Assembly: GCF_900112005.1 (NCBI RefSeq)
Contig: NZ_FOKK01000005.1
Coordinates: forward strand, 225,183 to 289,182
DNA length: 64,000 nt
DNA from: Algoriphagus aquimarinus
GTDB taxonomy: Bacteria > Bacteroidota > Bacteroidia > Cytophagales > Cyclobacteriaceae
Direction of reading: 5' to 3'
In this document: positions 63,009 to 64,000 of the stretch, one piece after another
Position numbering within the stretch: position 1 is the stretch's first letter
How the letters are laid out: each line of letters begins with the position of its first letter
Program-made: the position numbers and the translations under genes
Notes under the pieces: model-generated
Seen by the model: only the letters and a program-made list of their open reading frames with translations
Told to the model about the DNA's origin: nothing
Databases searched by the model: none

Positions 63009-64000
63009 GGATTATTCCTCAGGGCTACTGCAGGTAATTTGATACAGAATTTGCTCCCCTTTCCTTCTTCGGAGGTCACCTCCAGTTGGCCATTGTTTTT
63101 GTGTATATATTCTTTCACTAATATTAACCCTAAGCCAGTTCCTGATTCATTGTTTTGGCCAGTCGTGGTAAAGGATATCCCACTTTTGATTTTTTTGAGG
63201 CTTAAGTCAGACATTCCTTTGCCTCTATCTTCTATGCAAATGATTACCAAGCCAAGCTCATCATGAGTTGAAATTTTGATTTTACTTCCTCGTTCAGAGA
63301 ATTTTATAGCGTTGTTGATAAGATTCCTCACGACTAGTTCAACCATGTTTTTATCAGCCATTGCGGTAGATTTGGCTTGAGGATCTATCAAAATTTCAAT
63401 TTTCTTTTCGCTGGCTATTCTTTCTAAAATACTCTTTTGTTGAATTAATGTGTTGTGGATATCAAATTCTTGTATCTGTACTACTTCTCCACCTTTTAGC
63501 TGAGAACTAGACCATGCCAATAGGTTTTCAAGTAACAATGCCACTTGCTCCATATTTCTAGAGACCTCAGGAAGCATTTCCATAAATTCTTCCTGTGACA
63601 CTAGTCCAGAATTGGTCATGTGTATCAGTTCCTTGACGCCGAATATTGGGCCTTTCAGATCATGAGAAATTATGCTGAAGTATTTGTCTTTGAGGTCGTT
63701 TAGTTGTTGGAGTTCGAGGGCTTGGGTTTCCAGTTTCTCGGTTATAGTTTTTTGCTCAGTGATGTCGTCAAATAGTAAGACTAATCCATTATTAGCTGAT
63801 TTTCGTCCCACCAATGGTATTGCTTCAATTTGAAAGATTTTTATTTTCTCCTGTAATTGGAATTTACTCTCAATTATGTTTGCCTTTCCTATGGAGATGA
63901 GCTCAAGAATATCTACCCTTGATTTGAAAATTATTTCTGCTTTGACGGTGACTTTAACTTCTCTGGAACTATTAGCGAAATCCAAAAAAGCTGGGTTAAA
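63005..64000 (-). CDS. PAS sensor histidine kinase, C-terminal part (runs off the right edge)
   Basis: At least 331 codons are present; the frame continues to base 64000, so the start is outside. A PAS/PAC region (to about 63765) is followed by a HisKA dimerisation helix with the phospho-acceptor motif FSIISHDLKGP and a HATPase_c domain with N-box NLINNAIKFSE, G1 EDRGKGMS and G2 GTGLGLILVKEY. It is an intracellular or membrane sensor kinase of the two-component type; its partner regulator is not in view. 3' end overlaps the LuxC-like gene by 4 bp. Confidence 0.93.
   Translation of the reverse strand, partial: FNPAFLDFANSSREVKVTVKAEIIFKSRVDILELISIGKANIIESKFQLQEKIKIFQIEAIPLVGRKSANNGLVLLFDDITEQKTITEKLETQALELQQLNDLKDKYFSIISHDLKGPIFGVKELIHMTNSGLVSQEEFMEMLPEVSRNMEQVALLLENLLAWSSSQLKGGEVVQIQEFDIHNTLIQQKSILERIASEKKIEILIDPQAKSTAMADKNMVELVVRNLINNAIKFSERGSKIKISTHDELGLVIICIEDRGKGMSDLSLKKIKSGISFTTTGQNNESGTGLGLILVKEYIHKNNGQLEVTSEEGKGSKFCIKLPAVALRNNP

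Noticed and set aside
1..64000. CRISPR array to go with the Cas6-like gene
   Set aside because: I saw no regularly spaced repeats of 25-40 bp anywhere, including the gaps around 57-59 kb.

Overview
This is a single stretch of chromosome from a Bacteroidota bacterium. A marine or soil Cytophagales member (Algoriphagus/Cyclobacteriaceae-like) fits best, but this is an inference from gene content. The supporting signs are a SusC/SusD pair, a type III glutamine synthetase (GlnN), a DUF3276/PUR-family protein, a Bacteroidota-type putative porin, weak Shine-Dalgarno sequences, frequent TTG/GTG starts, and a TAnnTTTG-like -7 element before glnN. No rRNA, phage, insertion sequence or CRISPR array is visible. 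Most of the window is ordinary core and accessory chromosome.

Layout. 1-3.2 kb: histidine degradation (hutI partial, hutH) with a divergent LysR regulator. 3.2-5.8 kb: a VanZ-like protein and two tandem membrane-anchored XRE regulators. 5.8-9.1 kb: menaquinone genes (thioesterase, isochorismate synthase, menD). 9.1-21.7 kb: mixed housekeeping, including a histidine phosphatase, a CdsZ-like zinc-ribbon protein with a Nif3-like protein, an lpxK-porin-miaE operon, an FtsX-type permease, glgB and mtaB. 21.9-24.0 kb: glnN. 24.6-37.9 kb: a nutrient locus with SusC/SusD, then on the opposite strand a ROK regulator, a very large FG-GAP/ASPIC protein and a vanadium-haloperoxidase-like PAP2 enzyme, followed by a GNAT enzyme and two secreted esterase-like proteins.

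38.2-46.8 kb is the most unusual region. A tightly coupled operon encodes a short terpene-cyclase-like alpha-barrel protein with a DLDNTAM motif, a UbiA prenyltransferase, a polytopic GT-C-like glycosyltransferase and a GT4 glycosyltransferase. Next to it lie two GT2 glycosyltransferases and a mutase/desaturase-like flavoprotein. Together they suggest a route that makes a prenyl- or terpenoid-linked glycan or glycolipid.

47-64 kb: tRNA-Asn, a periplasmic oxidoreductase set (Tat-exported Gfo/Idh/MocA protein plus IorA/IorB-type molybdoenzyme), ctlX, a 43-codon small ORF, purB, a ferredoxin-type reductase, an orphan Cas6-like endoribonuclease beside ychF, an AI-2E transporter, a DUF3276 protein, a 2[4Fe-4S] ferredoxin, a LuxC-like acyl-CoA reductase and a truncated PAS histidine kinase at the right edge. 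Many operon borders carry clear intrinsic terminators.
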